Positions 19,403 to 28,129 of a stretch of 48,295 bases of DNA are shown here, in pieces (the stretch's first letter is position 1; every line of letters starts with the position of its first letter). Source of the DNA: a virus. Location: IMG/VR virus record IMGVR_UViG_3300036832_000399, positions 1 to 48,295 of that record; one strand, written 5' to 3'. Below the pieces are notes generated by a model. The model did not search any database and was not told the origin of the DNA. It saw nothing but the letters and a program-made list of their open reading frames with translations. A program made the position numbers and the translations under genes.

Positions 19403-20862
19403 AGATTATTTACACTGACAAGCTTGAACGCCCTCCAAGCTCTGAAACAGAGAAGTTGTGGATTTATAACGGCCTGGATACTATGGTAACTCAAGAAGTT
19501 TTCAGAGCAATAGAGACTGATCTGAATGAAACAACACGAGCCACGTATGAATTCTCGAAAGCTCTTCAGGGCCCTACGATGGAAATGAAACTCAGGGGAG
19601 TTCGCATCGATGTCCAAGTCAGAGATCAGTTGGTTCGAGACTTTGAGAGCGAGATTGGAGAGATCGAATATCATCTGCAACGAATCCTTATTGGAGGAGT
19701 TGGTGTCTCAGCTATCAACTGGCGATCCCCTGCACAAGTGTCTAATCTCCTTTATAATGTCCTTGATTGCCCGCCCGTGCGACGAGCCGGTAAGACTACT
19801 GTCAACCGAGATGCGCTCGAAAAGCTTAAAAGCTATTTTCTCGCAGAGCCTCTTATTAATCATATCCTCGCGTGCCGCGATCTTCACAAGAAGATTGGAG
19901 TTCTCAAGACCGAGATTGATTCTGACAATCGGATCAGAACAAGTTATAATATCGCTGGAACAAACACTGGACGATTCAGTTCCAGCTTCAGCGACTTCGG
20001 CACCGGAACAAATCTCCAAAACATAGAGAAGCGGCTTCGCCGTATTTTCGTCGCCGATTCAGGAATGAAGTTCGCGCAGTTGGATGCAGAGCAGGGAGAT
20101 AGTCGCTGTGTCGGAGCAATCGAATGGAACCTCTTCCGCGACGGTGCTTACCTTGACGCTTGCGAGTCCGGAGACCTCCACACCTCAGTGTCTCGAATGG
20201 CGTGGCCAAATATGCAATGGACTGGAGATATACGAGCTGATCGTGAAATTGCAGAGCAGCCCTTTTATCGACAGCATTCATTTAGACATATGGCCAAAGT
20301 TCTCGGTCATGGAACTAATTATATGGGCACCCCCTCAACGATGGCTGTTCATACAAAAATTGATTCGGGAGTCATTGAGAAGTTTCAGTCCGCATACTTT
20401 AGAGGCTTTCCCGGCCACCTCTCTTGGCACATCTCCGTCGCCAACGTGCTTAAGCGAGATGGGTTTCTTGTTAGCCTCATGGGGCGAAGGCGACACTTCC
20501 TAGGGCGGCTAACCGAAGCAGAAACCATTCGCGAAGCAGTGGCCTACGACCCACAGGGATCGTGCAGCGATATCCTTAACAACGGGATGTTGCAGGTCTG
20601 GCAAGCCAATATCTGCCAAGTTCTTATGAATATCCACGATGCTATTCTGGTCCAGTATCCACAGGAGCGCGAAGATGAAATAGTCCACCAACTAAAATCA
20701 CTGATGCGTCACCCCGTAGTGCTCCAGCATGACCGGGTTATGGAACTGCCCTACGAAGTCAAGACCGGCTGGAACTGGGCAGACCACTCCAAGGATAACC
20801 CCGACGGGCTAAAAAAGTACAATGGCTGTGACAGCCGCTGTCGCTCCGAGGAGATTAAATGA
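19399..20862 (+). CDS. Family A DNA polymerase (C-part of split gene)
   Basis: A 487-residue DNA polymerase. Near its start it has IYNGLD (Y23, D27), the Exo III Y-x3-D motif belonging to the exonuclease domain whose Exo I and II are in 17643-18731. The polymerase core then follows: thumb, motif A LDAEQGDSR (D229), motif B RHMAKVLGHGTNYMG (R296, K300, Y308) and motif C NIHDAIL (H412, D413; the usual HDE is HDA). It has its own ATG in an ATGA overlap with the endonuclease gene. To proofread, it would have to assemble with the upstream product. Confidence 0.93.
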   Translation: MKIIYTDKLERPPSSETEKLWIYNGLDTMVTQEVFRAIETDLNETTRATYEFSKALQGPTMEMKLRGVRIDVQVRDQLVRDFESEIGEIEYHLQRILIGGVGVSAINWRSPAQVSNLLYNVLDCPPVRRAGKTTVNRDALEKLKSYFLAEPLINHILACRDLHKKIGVLKTEIDSDNRIRTSYNIAGTNTGRFSSSFSDFGTGTNLQNIEKRLRRIFVADSGMKFAQLDAEQGDSRCVGAIEWNLFRDGAYLDACESGDLHTSVSRMAWPNMQWTGDIRADREIAEQPFYRQHSFRHMAKVLGHGTNYMGTPSTMAVHTKIDSGVIEKFQSAYFRGFPGHLSWHISVANVLKRDGFLVSLMGRRRHFLGRLTEAETIREAVAYDPQGSCSDILNNGMLQVWQANICQVLMNIHDAILVQYPQEREDEIVHQLKSLMRHPVVLQHDRVMELPYEVKTGWNWADHSKDNPDGLKKYNGCDSRCRSEEIK

Positions 20863-22045
20863 TTGGGTTAGAGGCTTCGTTAGGCGTACCAAGCACTTCC
20901 CGTCGCCTGAAATCCTAAGAACATGGGCGGGAATTTCAGCGGTGGCTGGAGTTCTCGAGCGTAAGGTTTGGGTCCAGACGGGGGGAGACTCTCTCTATCC
21001 TAATCTCTACGTCATTCTCGTGACGCCGCCTGGTGTAGGTAAGACCGTCATGCTCACCCAGGTCGAAAGACTATGGCGTGAGATCAGTGAACTTCATGTC
21101 GCGCCCACGAGCATTACTCGCGCCGCTCTCGTTGACTCGCTCTTCGAAGCGAAGCGAACTATTGTAGATATTCGCAATCAGCAGACGCTCAACTTTAATT
21201 CTCTGCTTGTGGTGTCGGGGGAGCTTGGTGTCCTAATTCCAGTTTATGACAGTGAGTTTATGAACTCGCTCACGGCCATCTACGACGGAGCGCCTTACGA
21301 CGAACGCCGACGCACAGCAAAGCTGCATATCAAAATTGAAAAACCCCAGTTGAACCTTTTAGCTGCAACTACCCCCTCGTATCTTAACAACCTCATGCCG
21401 GACGGGGCTTGGGATCAGGGATTTATATCTAGAACAATTCTAGTCTATTGTGGTGATCGCGAGATCGTTGATGTGTTCACAGAGAACGTTTTCGATCTCG
21501 ATCGAATGGATTTGGTTATCGATCTCAAAGCCATCTTTGGCCTTCATGGCCGAATGACTTGGACTGATACTGCGAGGGATATCGTTCGTGATTTTCACTT
21601 AGCCGATGGCAACGTGCAAGGAATGCAAGAGCCGCCAAAGCACCTAAAGCTCAACCACTACAAGACCCGGCGTACAGCCCACTTGATAAAACTCTGCATG
21701 GTTGCCTGCGCCTCGCGTGGCAATGACATGCTGATTAACGATGGCGATGTCGGCTGTGCCTTCGGCTGGCTCCTCGGAGCCGAGCGCGTTATGCCAGAAA
21801 TATTCTCCGCGATATCATCAGGTGGTGATCACGCTATAATCGAGGATGCCGCCCTGTTCATTCAAACTCAGTTCTTTCGAACTGGGAAGCCAGTTCCAGA
21901 ATACGCCCTCGTAAGCTTTCTGAAGAACCGCGTTCCAGCTCACAACGTTCTTCGTATGATAGATATTATGGCGAGGGCCAAGATTGTCAAAGCTGCGATT
22001 GGTCAGGCTGGCGGTATCGTGTTTAGTCCTGGAACGCAAGACTAA
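20822..22045 (+). CDS. P-loop ATPase, primase/helicase-like (DUF3987 type)
   Basis: A 407-residue ATPase likely acting at the phage replication fork. It has Walker A VTPPGVGKTVML (~67-78), a Walker B-like LLVVSGELGVL (~125-135) and ATTPSYLNNLMPDG (~190). The organisation matches DUF3987/phage primase-helicase-like proteins, which often stand beside a family A polymerase. It overlaps the polymerase by 41 bases; no later in-frame start with a ribosome site was found. It is the last gene of the plus-strand unit and its TAA overlaps the TAG of the convergent spanin-like gene. Confidence 0.78.
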   Translation: MAVTAAVAPRRLNDWVRGFVRRTKHFPSPEILRTWAGISAVAGVLERKVWVQTGGDSLYPNLYVILVTPPGVGKTVMLTQVERLWREISELHVAPTSITRAALVDSLFEAKRTIVDIRNQQTLNFNSLLVVSGELGVLIPVYDSEFMNSLTAIYDGAPYDERRRTAKLHIKIEKPQLNLLAATTPSYLNNLMPDGAWDQGFISRTILVYCGDREIVDVFTENVFDLDRMDLVIDLKAIFGLHGRMTWTDTARDIVRDFHLADGNVQGMQEPPKHLKLNHYKTRRTAHLIKLCMVACASRGNDMLINDGDVGCAFGWLLGAERVMPEIFSAISSGGDHAIIEDAALFIQTQFFRTGKPVPEYALVSFLKNRVPAHNVLRMIDIMARAKIVKAAIGQAGGIVFSPGTQD

Positions 22046-22419
22046 GGTCTAACCTCATGCTCGCGTTTTATGATGGCTTGCAATGCTAATCCGTAAGCTC
22101 GTCGCGCATTGCCCAATCCGTTTTGGAAATTGCCTGGATGGCGTGCACCATCGGCAAGCCACACCCCCCACAGTTTCAGGAGCTGCGCGTGATAAGCCTC
22201 ATCAAGTGCTCGTCGGTCCAGACGCAGCAAAGTGGTATCGAGTGGCACGTCGCCATAGAGATTAATATCAGTTATTGCTTGCGCTGGTGCCTCGTCCCAT
22301 CTACCACTGATGAAACCGGCAACCGCCATCGCAAATAAGATCACAAGCACGATCACGACGGTCAACGCAATGCGCTGTCCAATCGTCATCTGCTCGAGTG
22401 GTTTTAGGCGAATCGCCAC
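22042..22419 (-). CDS. Spanin-like inner-membrane protein
   Basis: A 125-residue protein with a short cytoplasmic start, one N-terminal membrane span (~18-38, ALTVVIVLVILFAMAVAG) and a periplasmic, helical Ala/Arg-rich remainder. This is the topology of an i-spanin (Rz) that disrupts the outer membrane at lysis. It begins at GTG (22417-22419) inside the end of the amidase gene and is the last gene of the late unit. No embedded outer-membrane lipoprotein (Rz1) was identified, so it could also be another lysis accessory. Confidence 0.5.
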   Translation of the reverse strand: MAIRLKPLEQMTIGQRIALTVVIVLVILFAMAVAGFISGRWDEAPAQAITDINLYGDVPLDTTLLRLDRRALDEAYHAQLLKLWGVWLADGARHPGNFQNGLGNARRAYGLALQAIIKREHEVRP

Positions 22420-23321
22420 TTGACTTTGCCCTTGCCAGAGATACCGATCTTATCGGCTAGCGCCGGTGTCAGATCTATTCCCGCATCATTAGTCGGAACT
22501 TGTCCATTCTCAGCCTCAGTCTGGTTCTCGTACTGACCCTCGACCGCTGGCCGAAAGCCCTTGATGACGTAGCCCTCGTCATCAAGATTCCAAGGGCCTC
22601 GGTCCACTATAGAAGCTTTGGAGGCACCCTTCGGTCCCTCGACGATAACCGTCGGAGCAGGTTCGTCGTACCACTTGTACGGCAGCGCCACTGCCGGGAC
22701 AGTTGGATCGACTGGCTTGCCAGTGTAAGCACTATCTTGCGGATCGCCCTTGCCACCAAAAACGGTGGCAGTGATATCTTCTCGCCACCTCGTATCGAGG
22801 GGCGGCGCCTGCCCCGAGGCGCTATCCGCAATAGCTTCGCAAATCACGCCAAACTTGTTGTGGTAAATATCAACGTCAGCCTGAGAGTCCACGAAACAGA
22901 CCTCGATGAGGATCGCAGGCTCTTCCGTCTTATTTAAAAAGAACAGGTCAGTTCTCTTCTTTGCCCCTCTATTCTTTAGACCGGAGGCAGCGCAGATAGC
23001 GCTGGCGACTTCTCCAGCCAAACCGACCTGAGTGACGTATAGCACCTCGCAGCCCATCGGGCTGGGGGTTGTCTTGTTAGCGTTGAAATGGACGCTGATA
23101 TCCAAATCTCGCGTTTGCGAGTTATGAAACGCAACTATCCGATTCAGATTCTGGCTTTGCGTCGTGCTTACATCGTCGTGAAACTCCACGACCCCGACGC
23201 CGATGGCTTCCAGGTCAGTCGCCACACGAGCAACGACCTTTCGAGCTTCATCGACTTCATCGATAAATCCGCTCGCGCCGCGAACCTTCAGGCCATGTCC
23301 AGAGCTTATGACAATCTTCAT
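22404..23321 (-). CDS. Endolysin: N-acetylmuramoyl-L-alanine amidase with DPBB-like tail
   Basis: A 305-residue cell-wall hydrolase. Residues ~1-175 are an Amidase_3 zinc enzyme: H9 (SSGHG), E25, H78 (ISVHFNAN) and the catalytic E140 (ILIEVCFVD). Residues ~190-305 resemble an RlpA-like double-psi beta barrel: ATVFGG, VALPYKW, SIVDRGPWN, then AGIDLTPALADKIGI and VKWRF. The ATG at 23319-23321 with GAGGAGA upstream is chosen over a longer ORF. There is no signal peptide, so release by a holin or another route is needed. It cleaves the amide bond between muramic acid and the stem peptide. Confidence 0.88.
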   Translation of the reverse strand: MKIVISSGHGLKVRGASGFIDEVDEARKVVARVATDLEAIGVGVVEFHDDVSTTQSQNLNRIVAFHNSQTRDLDISVHFNANKTTPSPMGCEVLYVTQVGLAGEVASAICAASGLKNRGAKKRTDLFFLNKTEEPAILIEVCFVDSQADVDIYHNKFGVICEAIADSASGQAPPLDTRWREDITATVFGGKGDPQDSAYTGKPVDPTVPAVALPYKWYDEPAPTVIVEGPKGASKASIVDRGPWNLDDEGYVIKGFRPAVEGQYENQTEAENGQVPTNDAGIDLTPALADKIGISGKGKVKWRFA

Positions 23322-23335
23322 GAATTGATCTCCTC

Positions 23336-26300
23336 TTAGTGCCCCCTCGGGGGCTTGGCGTGTCCAGTAAAGAGCGCACGCATCCATTGATCGAAGGTTA
23401 CTGGTTGATTCTTGCCGTGTAAATAATCAACTGTAAAGGTTCCAGTCCTTCCAACCTGCGGACCCCCAATACCGAGACCGCCGCCGATTGCAGCGGTGAA
23501 ATGAGTTGCCCAATTCTCGCTCAATTTCTTTCCAGTAATTAAATGCTGTGCATCGGTTCTGGCTGCCTGCGCCGTTCGTGCAGCAGTAGTAAGCATTCCT
23601 ACAGAAGGCTCACGCCCATCGAGTACCCAATTAGAAACTTCTCGAACGCCTGGGATCATACCGCCAAAGAAGCGACCCACTGCTTTCGCGAGTACCGAAC
23701 CCCAACTTTCGTGTTTATCACTCCAACTTAGGTTAGCGAATTCCTCCACGAGAATAGGGACCATCGCTGTTTTGAATATCTTGTTGGCCAGGCTTGGAAT
23801 GTTTGCTCCAGGCTCCTCGGCCCCTCTAGCATAAGCCGCTAAATCCCAACCTATTTGCGTCTGAAAGTTGGCAGCGTGATTCCAAAAATTATAGAACGGT
23901 GTAAACCAACGATAGAGTTCGTTTCGACTTCGAGTAGCAGCTGGCTTGTCCATTAGCAGCGTCGAACCGTGCGCTCGCGTAACAGCTTTATCGGCCTGCA
24001 AGGCCGCTTCCTCACGAGAGAACCCTTCACCGAAAACCCGTTTATAGTTCATCAGCCACGTTGGGAACGCTGAGAAAGCGTCCGACCATGCAACTGGTGT
24101 TCGGCCTATATCCATTGTAACCGCTCGGATATTGAAGAAGGTTCGGAGTGTGCCAGCTTCCGATGCTTTCTTGTAAGCTTCTCGAAGAGAGTCATTAAAT
24201 CTGACTTGACGATTTCGCATCATGGGCGAGTTATCCATGATAAACTGCATAGTGCTCTGGCCTTTTTCTCCCTGATCAGTAAGCTCCTTCAGAGCATCCA
24301 CGTACTCTGGCGTAGGCGGCGCCAGTTTGGGCGAGTTCTGAATATCCCTTATACTACTTACCATTTCTTTAGCCCAAAGTTCAGCACTCGCTTTCGCGAG
24401 CGGTCTGAAGCCGCCTTGCGTGGCGCTAAGCGCCGTGGCCGTCAAGCCGTGTTTAGTTACAGTTCGAGGATTGAAAAAGATTAGACTCGAAGTGAGATTC
24501 TGCCTAAAGAATACTGATGCTCGCGTCCATGACTGAACATAACTATCATCGATGTTCTGAACATTTGCCAAATCTCGAAGCCAGCGAGGAAACATATCAT
24601 AGATTTCTTTGCCCCACTTGTCTATCATAGCATCTCGAAAATCAGGATGTCGAATGATTTTATCAACGCTGCGAATCGCTTCGCGAAAAGCAATATCATG
24701 AACCATTCCCATGATCTTGGATGGCATCAGAGCGCCCGTAAGATCAAGTGGTTCGGCATACTGCGTAAGCGCCTTCGTATAACCTTTCTGAGTTGAAGCC
24801 CACTGATAATTTGGCTCGAATAGATCGTGCCCAACAGGCACCTGGCGAGTCTCTAGCTTGTCATAAACTAGTGGCGTGTAGCCTCCATCGACCTTGCCCA
24901 TTATCGTATTCATCGAACGTCTTGGCGTCTCATCTACAGGTACGCCAGTATCTCGAATGTGAGTAGCATCGGCCTCTGGTTTCAGGTAGTCAAAAATTCC
25001 CCAGTGCCCAACAACCCATCGCCAATCGTTCTCGGTCATATTGTCCTTCAGAAATTTTTCCACCTTCGCGAACGCGTCGTTAAGAATCTCGCGAGAATTC
25101 GCGCCGTAAAATTCTTCGATTGTTGGATCAACAAGACCAAAGCCCTTAACGAGCTTTGTCGCTCGTTCCTCATCGCCCATATAAAGGGCGATCATTCGAA
25201 GATTATGGCGGTTCAGTCGCATAAACCCTGTTCCGTTCCGTTTGCTTGGAATCAAGTTATTAGGGATCATATCATTGATTGAGGAATCTGTGTACTTCTG
25301 CATGTCTTGCAGACGCGAGCGCACCTGCTCTTGCAATTCTAATTCACGAGCGGATGCCTGTCTGAGCGGATTATCGATATACCGCATCATAGGTCCATTA
25401 GGATCATTCTTATCTGAGTAATCCATAACGCGCTCTGCGAGAAGCAGCTTAGCTTGAACCAATCTCCAGTTAGAACCAATCCTCTGCTTTACCGTTGGGT
25501 TCAATCGATCCTGCGGAATCAGCTTGAACCTATCGAGTCCCTCCTTGAGTTCTTTCGCTGCGGTATCGAGATCGGCTTTGCCTTCCGCGACTACAACCTT
25601 CCTGGCATCTCGTCCAGCCTCGATCAATGATCGCAGACTGTCAGAAAACGCTCGATACTGATCAACAGTTAAATCCTTATAAGCAGGTTTATCACCGAGG
25701 TCTTTTAGCCAGTAGGCTACCTCCACCTTCCCTTCAGAAGATCGAACAAAACCTTCTAATGAAGGCGTATTCTTTGGTATTGGAAATCGCTTTCCAAGAC
25801 CCATATCTCCCAGGATGTTATGAATCTGATCAACATAGGGCTGGTCCACGCTTTCAACGATCTGCTTTTGACCATACCGTTTTACAGTATTTTCGGTCCA
25901 TTCGACAGTTTTTTCGAACTTTTGCGCCTGACGCATAAACTGGAAAGCAACGAACCCCTTTTGCTTGGCCTGGAAGGCCGCTTTAATATCGCCCTTAAGC
26001 AGCGCTGCTTCGGCTTGACGCTGAGCCTTGCCGACGTCTCTGACGAACGTCTCGACGCTTCGCGACTGCGCAGCCTTAGAAGCTCTGAACAGATCATTAA
26101 TTCGACCCTCAATATATTCTCGTGTAAATTTTGCAGGCATTCGATCTTCGATTGGGAGCATCTCCGATCGACCGAGCGTGAACATCTCATTCGCGAGGAT
26201 GTCGGCTTGGCCACCTGTGCCCACCGCTTCGCGAGTCTCTTTGAGGATGTTGTCCTGCAGAACGCCGTACTTGGCTTCCATCTGTCGATTGGTCTCGGCG

Positions 26301-28129
26301 TCGATCAGCTGGCGTATGTGTGTTGCTGGCTGCGTTTCACCACGTCGTTGATCCAGCGTTAGCAAATCTTCGAGCATAGCTCGACTACTATCGTAGCCGA
26401 AAAGACCAGCAATATCGTCGGGGTGAACACCCCCCTTAGGCACTGTATAACGCTCGAAGAGTTGATTGTAACGAACAGGAACATCCCCTCGATTAAGTTT
26501 GAAATCCCTGACTTTCTCGCCAAAGTATCTTCCGGTTCGTAAGAACTTGTCAGCCATAATAATTGGCTTCTCTTGGAAGTCGGTGTTAACATCCTCGCGA
26601 ACTTTCTCGCGATTCGTTTTCCATTCAGTAGTTTGCCGCTTCGCTATCTCGCGCTGCTGACGTGCGAACTCTGCAGAATTGGCTTCGGTAGCCTCCATTT
26701 CAAAGGATTTTGAATAATCTGCGAAAACGCTCTTGGTCATGAATCGGCTGAAAGTATTTTCATCAAAGAGCGGTTTCAGCCAAAGCTCTCGCTCTACAGT
26801 TTGCCGAGCAGGGCTTTTTGGCTTGATGGTCTGACGATCGACGAGCGATTTACGAGCTTTAAGAAGGTCAATATCCTCAGGGCCGAGCCCAACTTTTTCA
26901 GCCTCGGCAATCTGCGTCTTGAGACTTTCGGACAGGGCTTTAAGCTGCTCGTTATCAACATACAGTTCATCTGGTGGGTATTGCTCCGGCTTTGCCGTCT
27001 CGAGTGCCTCGCGTTCTCGCGGCGTTAATCCTGCTGGACGAACTCGCGTATCACCTTTCAGAGCTTCTCTAAGTTCTGGTGTTGCAAACGCATTCCAGTC
27101 ATCAAGCCTAACACTTACGTCTCCTCCACCCTCTCGAGCCATCTGTAACTGTTTTTGAAAGTCTGGCTGCCACTTAAATTCTTCTGCCGCTCGATCTCCA
27201 AGGATCGAGTCGATCGCATCTGCAGAAATGCTAATTCGCTTATCGCCAACAGCAGATTCTACGAATCCCTTTGTAGCCTCAGGGCTGAGTTGCTTCGTCT
27301 TGGTGGCGTCCAGCGCTTTGGAGGTTGCCTCAAGGTTTGCATTGTCAGTTTTTGATTGCTCGATATTTATACGATCCAAATTATAGTCAACACCTGGCTT
27401 TGGCGATTCACCGGCAGCATGATAAAGTCCTGCTGTGCTCAGAGTCGTATGAATGGCGGCCAAGCCCGCCATAGTCAAACCTTCCGTAACCTCTTTTGGA
27501 AAGCCTGTCGCCTCTTCAATAGGCCTCGAGACCAAAGCTCGATAAGCGCCTATGGCAGGCGAGGCTAAAGCTGTAAACGGCCCAAATAAGAGCCCTTGTA
27601 ATGCTTCGTTACGAACGAGGGTTGAGCGAATTCGATCTCCTTCGAGTTCAGCCTTGTCGGGAGCAACTCCATGCTCGACCATCCAGTTAACTGTTTGTTC
27701 GACAGTGTCTTGAACCTCTTTAGAGGGAGGGACCGTTCCAATCAGTTCTGGGATAGCTTCAGCAGTTTGTTTGACGCCTCCAGCCGCTACATCATAGATG
27801 TCCCTTCCTACCTGCCGTAGCATATTGCCCGCTTTAGCGAGCTGTTGCGTATCAACCTGTGAAATCGATCCAGCCCAATCATACGTTGCGAAGTAGTTTC
27901 GAAGGACGGGGTCAGTTCTCGCGAGATTAGCGTTCTCTGCTGACTCGACTTCTTGATTGAATCGCTCGGGATCACCACTCCCAGTCGAGTATGGCACGCC
28001 AGCTTTTGTCGCATTTCTCAGCGTTCGCGCAGCCGCTTCCGGCGAAGCCTCTGGCGTGCTAGCGTTAATCCCCGCCGCACTCGAGTTCGAGTCTCTTATT
28101 ATATCGCGCCACTCTGCTTCTGTCGGCAT
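23336..28129 (-). CDS. Very large internal virion / DNA ejection protein
   Basis: At 1597 residues this is the largest protein of the genome, in the T7 gp16 position after the other internal virion genes. It is mostly helical, with long charged coiled-coil segments, and has a hydrophobic Ala/Gly/Leu-rich stretch at ~185-245 that could insert in a membrane. No transglycosylase motif was found in it; that activity is the separate gene at 1599-2327. Its presumed role is to form a channel across the cell envelope for DNA entry. The ATG shares a base with the preceding TAA (TAATG) and follows AAGGTGA. Its function is inferred from size, position and composition. Confidence 0.75.
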   Translation of the reverse strand: MPTEAEWRDIIRDSNSSAAGINASTPEASPEAAARTLRNATKAGVPYSTGSGDPERFNQEVESAENANLARTDPVLRNYFATYDWAGSISQVDTQQLAKAGNMLRQVGRDIYDVAAGGVKQTAEAIPELIGTVPPSKEVQDTVEQTVNWMVEHGVAPDKAELEGDRIRSTLVRNEALQGLLFGPFTALASPAIGAYRALVSRPIEEATGFPKEVTEGLTMAGLAAIHTTLSTAGLYHAAGESPKPGVDYNLDRINIEQSKTDNANLEATSKALDATKTKQLSPEATKGFVESAVGDKRISISADAIDSILGDRAAEEFKWQPDFQKQLQMAREGGGDVSVRLDDWNAFATPELREALKGDTRVRPAGLTPREREALETAKPEQYPPDELYVDNEQLKALSESLKTQIAEAEKVGLGPEDIDLLKARKSLVDRQTIKPKSPARQTVERELWLKPLFDENTFSRFMTKSVFADYSKSFEMEATEANSAEFARQQREIAKRQTTEWKTNREKVREDVNTDFQEKPIIMADKFLRTGRYFGEKVRDFKLNRGDVPVRYNQLFERYTVPKGGVHPDDIAGLFGYDSSRAMLEDLLTLDQRRGETQPATHIRQLIDAETNRQMEAKYGVLQDNILKETREAVGTGGQADILANEMFTLGRSEMLPIEDRMPAKFTREYIEGRINDLFRASKAAQSRSVETFVRDVGKAQRQAEAALLKGDIKAAFQAKQKGFVAFQFMRQAQKFEKTVEWTENTVKRYGQKQIVESVDQPYVDQIHNILGDMGLGKRFPIPKNTPSLEGFVRSSEGKVEVAYWLKDLGDKPAYKDLTVDQYRAFSDSLRSLIEAGRDARKVVVAEGKADLDTAAKELKEGLDRFKLIPQDRLNPTVKQRIGSNWRLVQAKLLLAERVMDYSDKNDPNGPMMRYIDNPLRQASARELELQEQVRSRLQDMQKYTDSSINDMIPNNLIPSKRNGTGFMRLNRHNLRMIALYMGDEERATKLVKGFGLVDPTIEEFYGANSREILNDAFAKVEKFLKDNMTENDWRWVVGHWGIFDYLKPEADATHIRDTGVPVDETPRRSMNTIMGKVDGGYTPLVYDKLETRQVPVGHDLFEPNYQWASTQKGYTKALTQYAEPLDLTGALMPSKIMGMVHDIAFREAIRSVDKIIRHPDFRDAMIDKWGKEIYDMFPRWLRDLANVQNIDDSYVQSWTRASVFFRQNLTSSLIFFNPRTVTKHGLTATALSATQGGFRPLAKASAELWAKEMVSSIRDIQNSPKLAPPTPEYVDALKELTDQGEKGQSTMQFIMDNSPMMRNRQVRFNDSLREAYKKASEAGTLRTFFNIRAVTMDIGRTPVAWSDAFSAFPTWLMNYKRVFGEGFSREEAALQADKAVTRAHGSTLLMDKPAATRSRNELYRWFTPFYNFWNHAANFQTQIGWDLAAYARGAEEPGANIPSLANKIFKTAMVPILVEEFANLSWSDKHESWGSVLAKAVGRFFGGMIPGVREVSNWVLDGREPSVGMLTTAARTAQAARTDAQHLITGKKLSENWATHFTAAIGGGLGIGGPQVGRTGTFTVDYLHGKNQPVTFDQWMRALFTGHAKPPRGH

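Noticed and set aside
18729-19437. Possibility that the insertion is a group I intron
   Set aside because: The three ORFs are chained and the second half has an ATGA-coupled start; I could not identify intron core elements, but only RT-PCR would exclude it.
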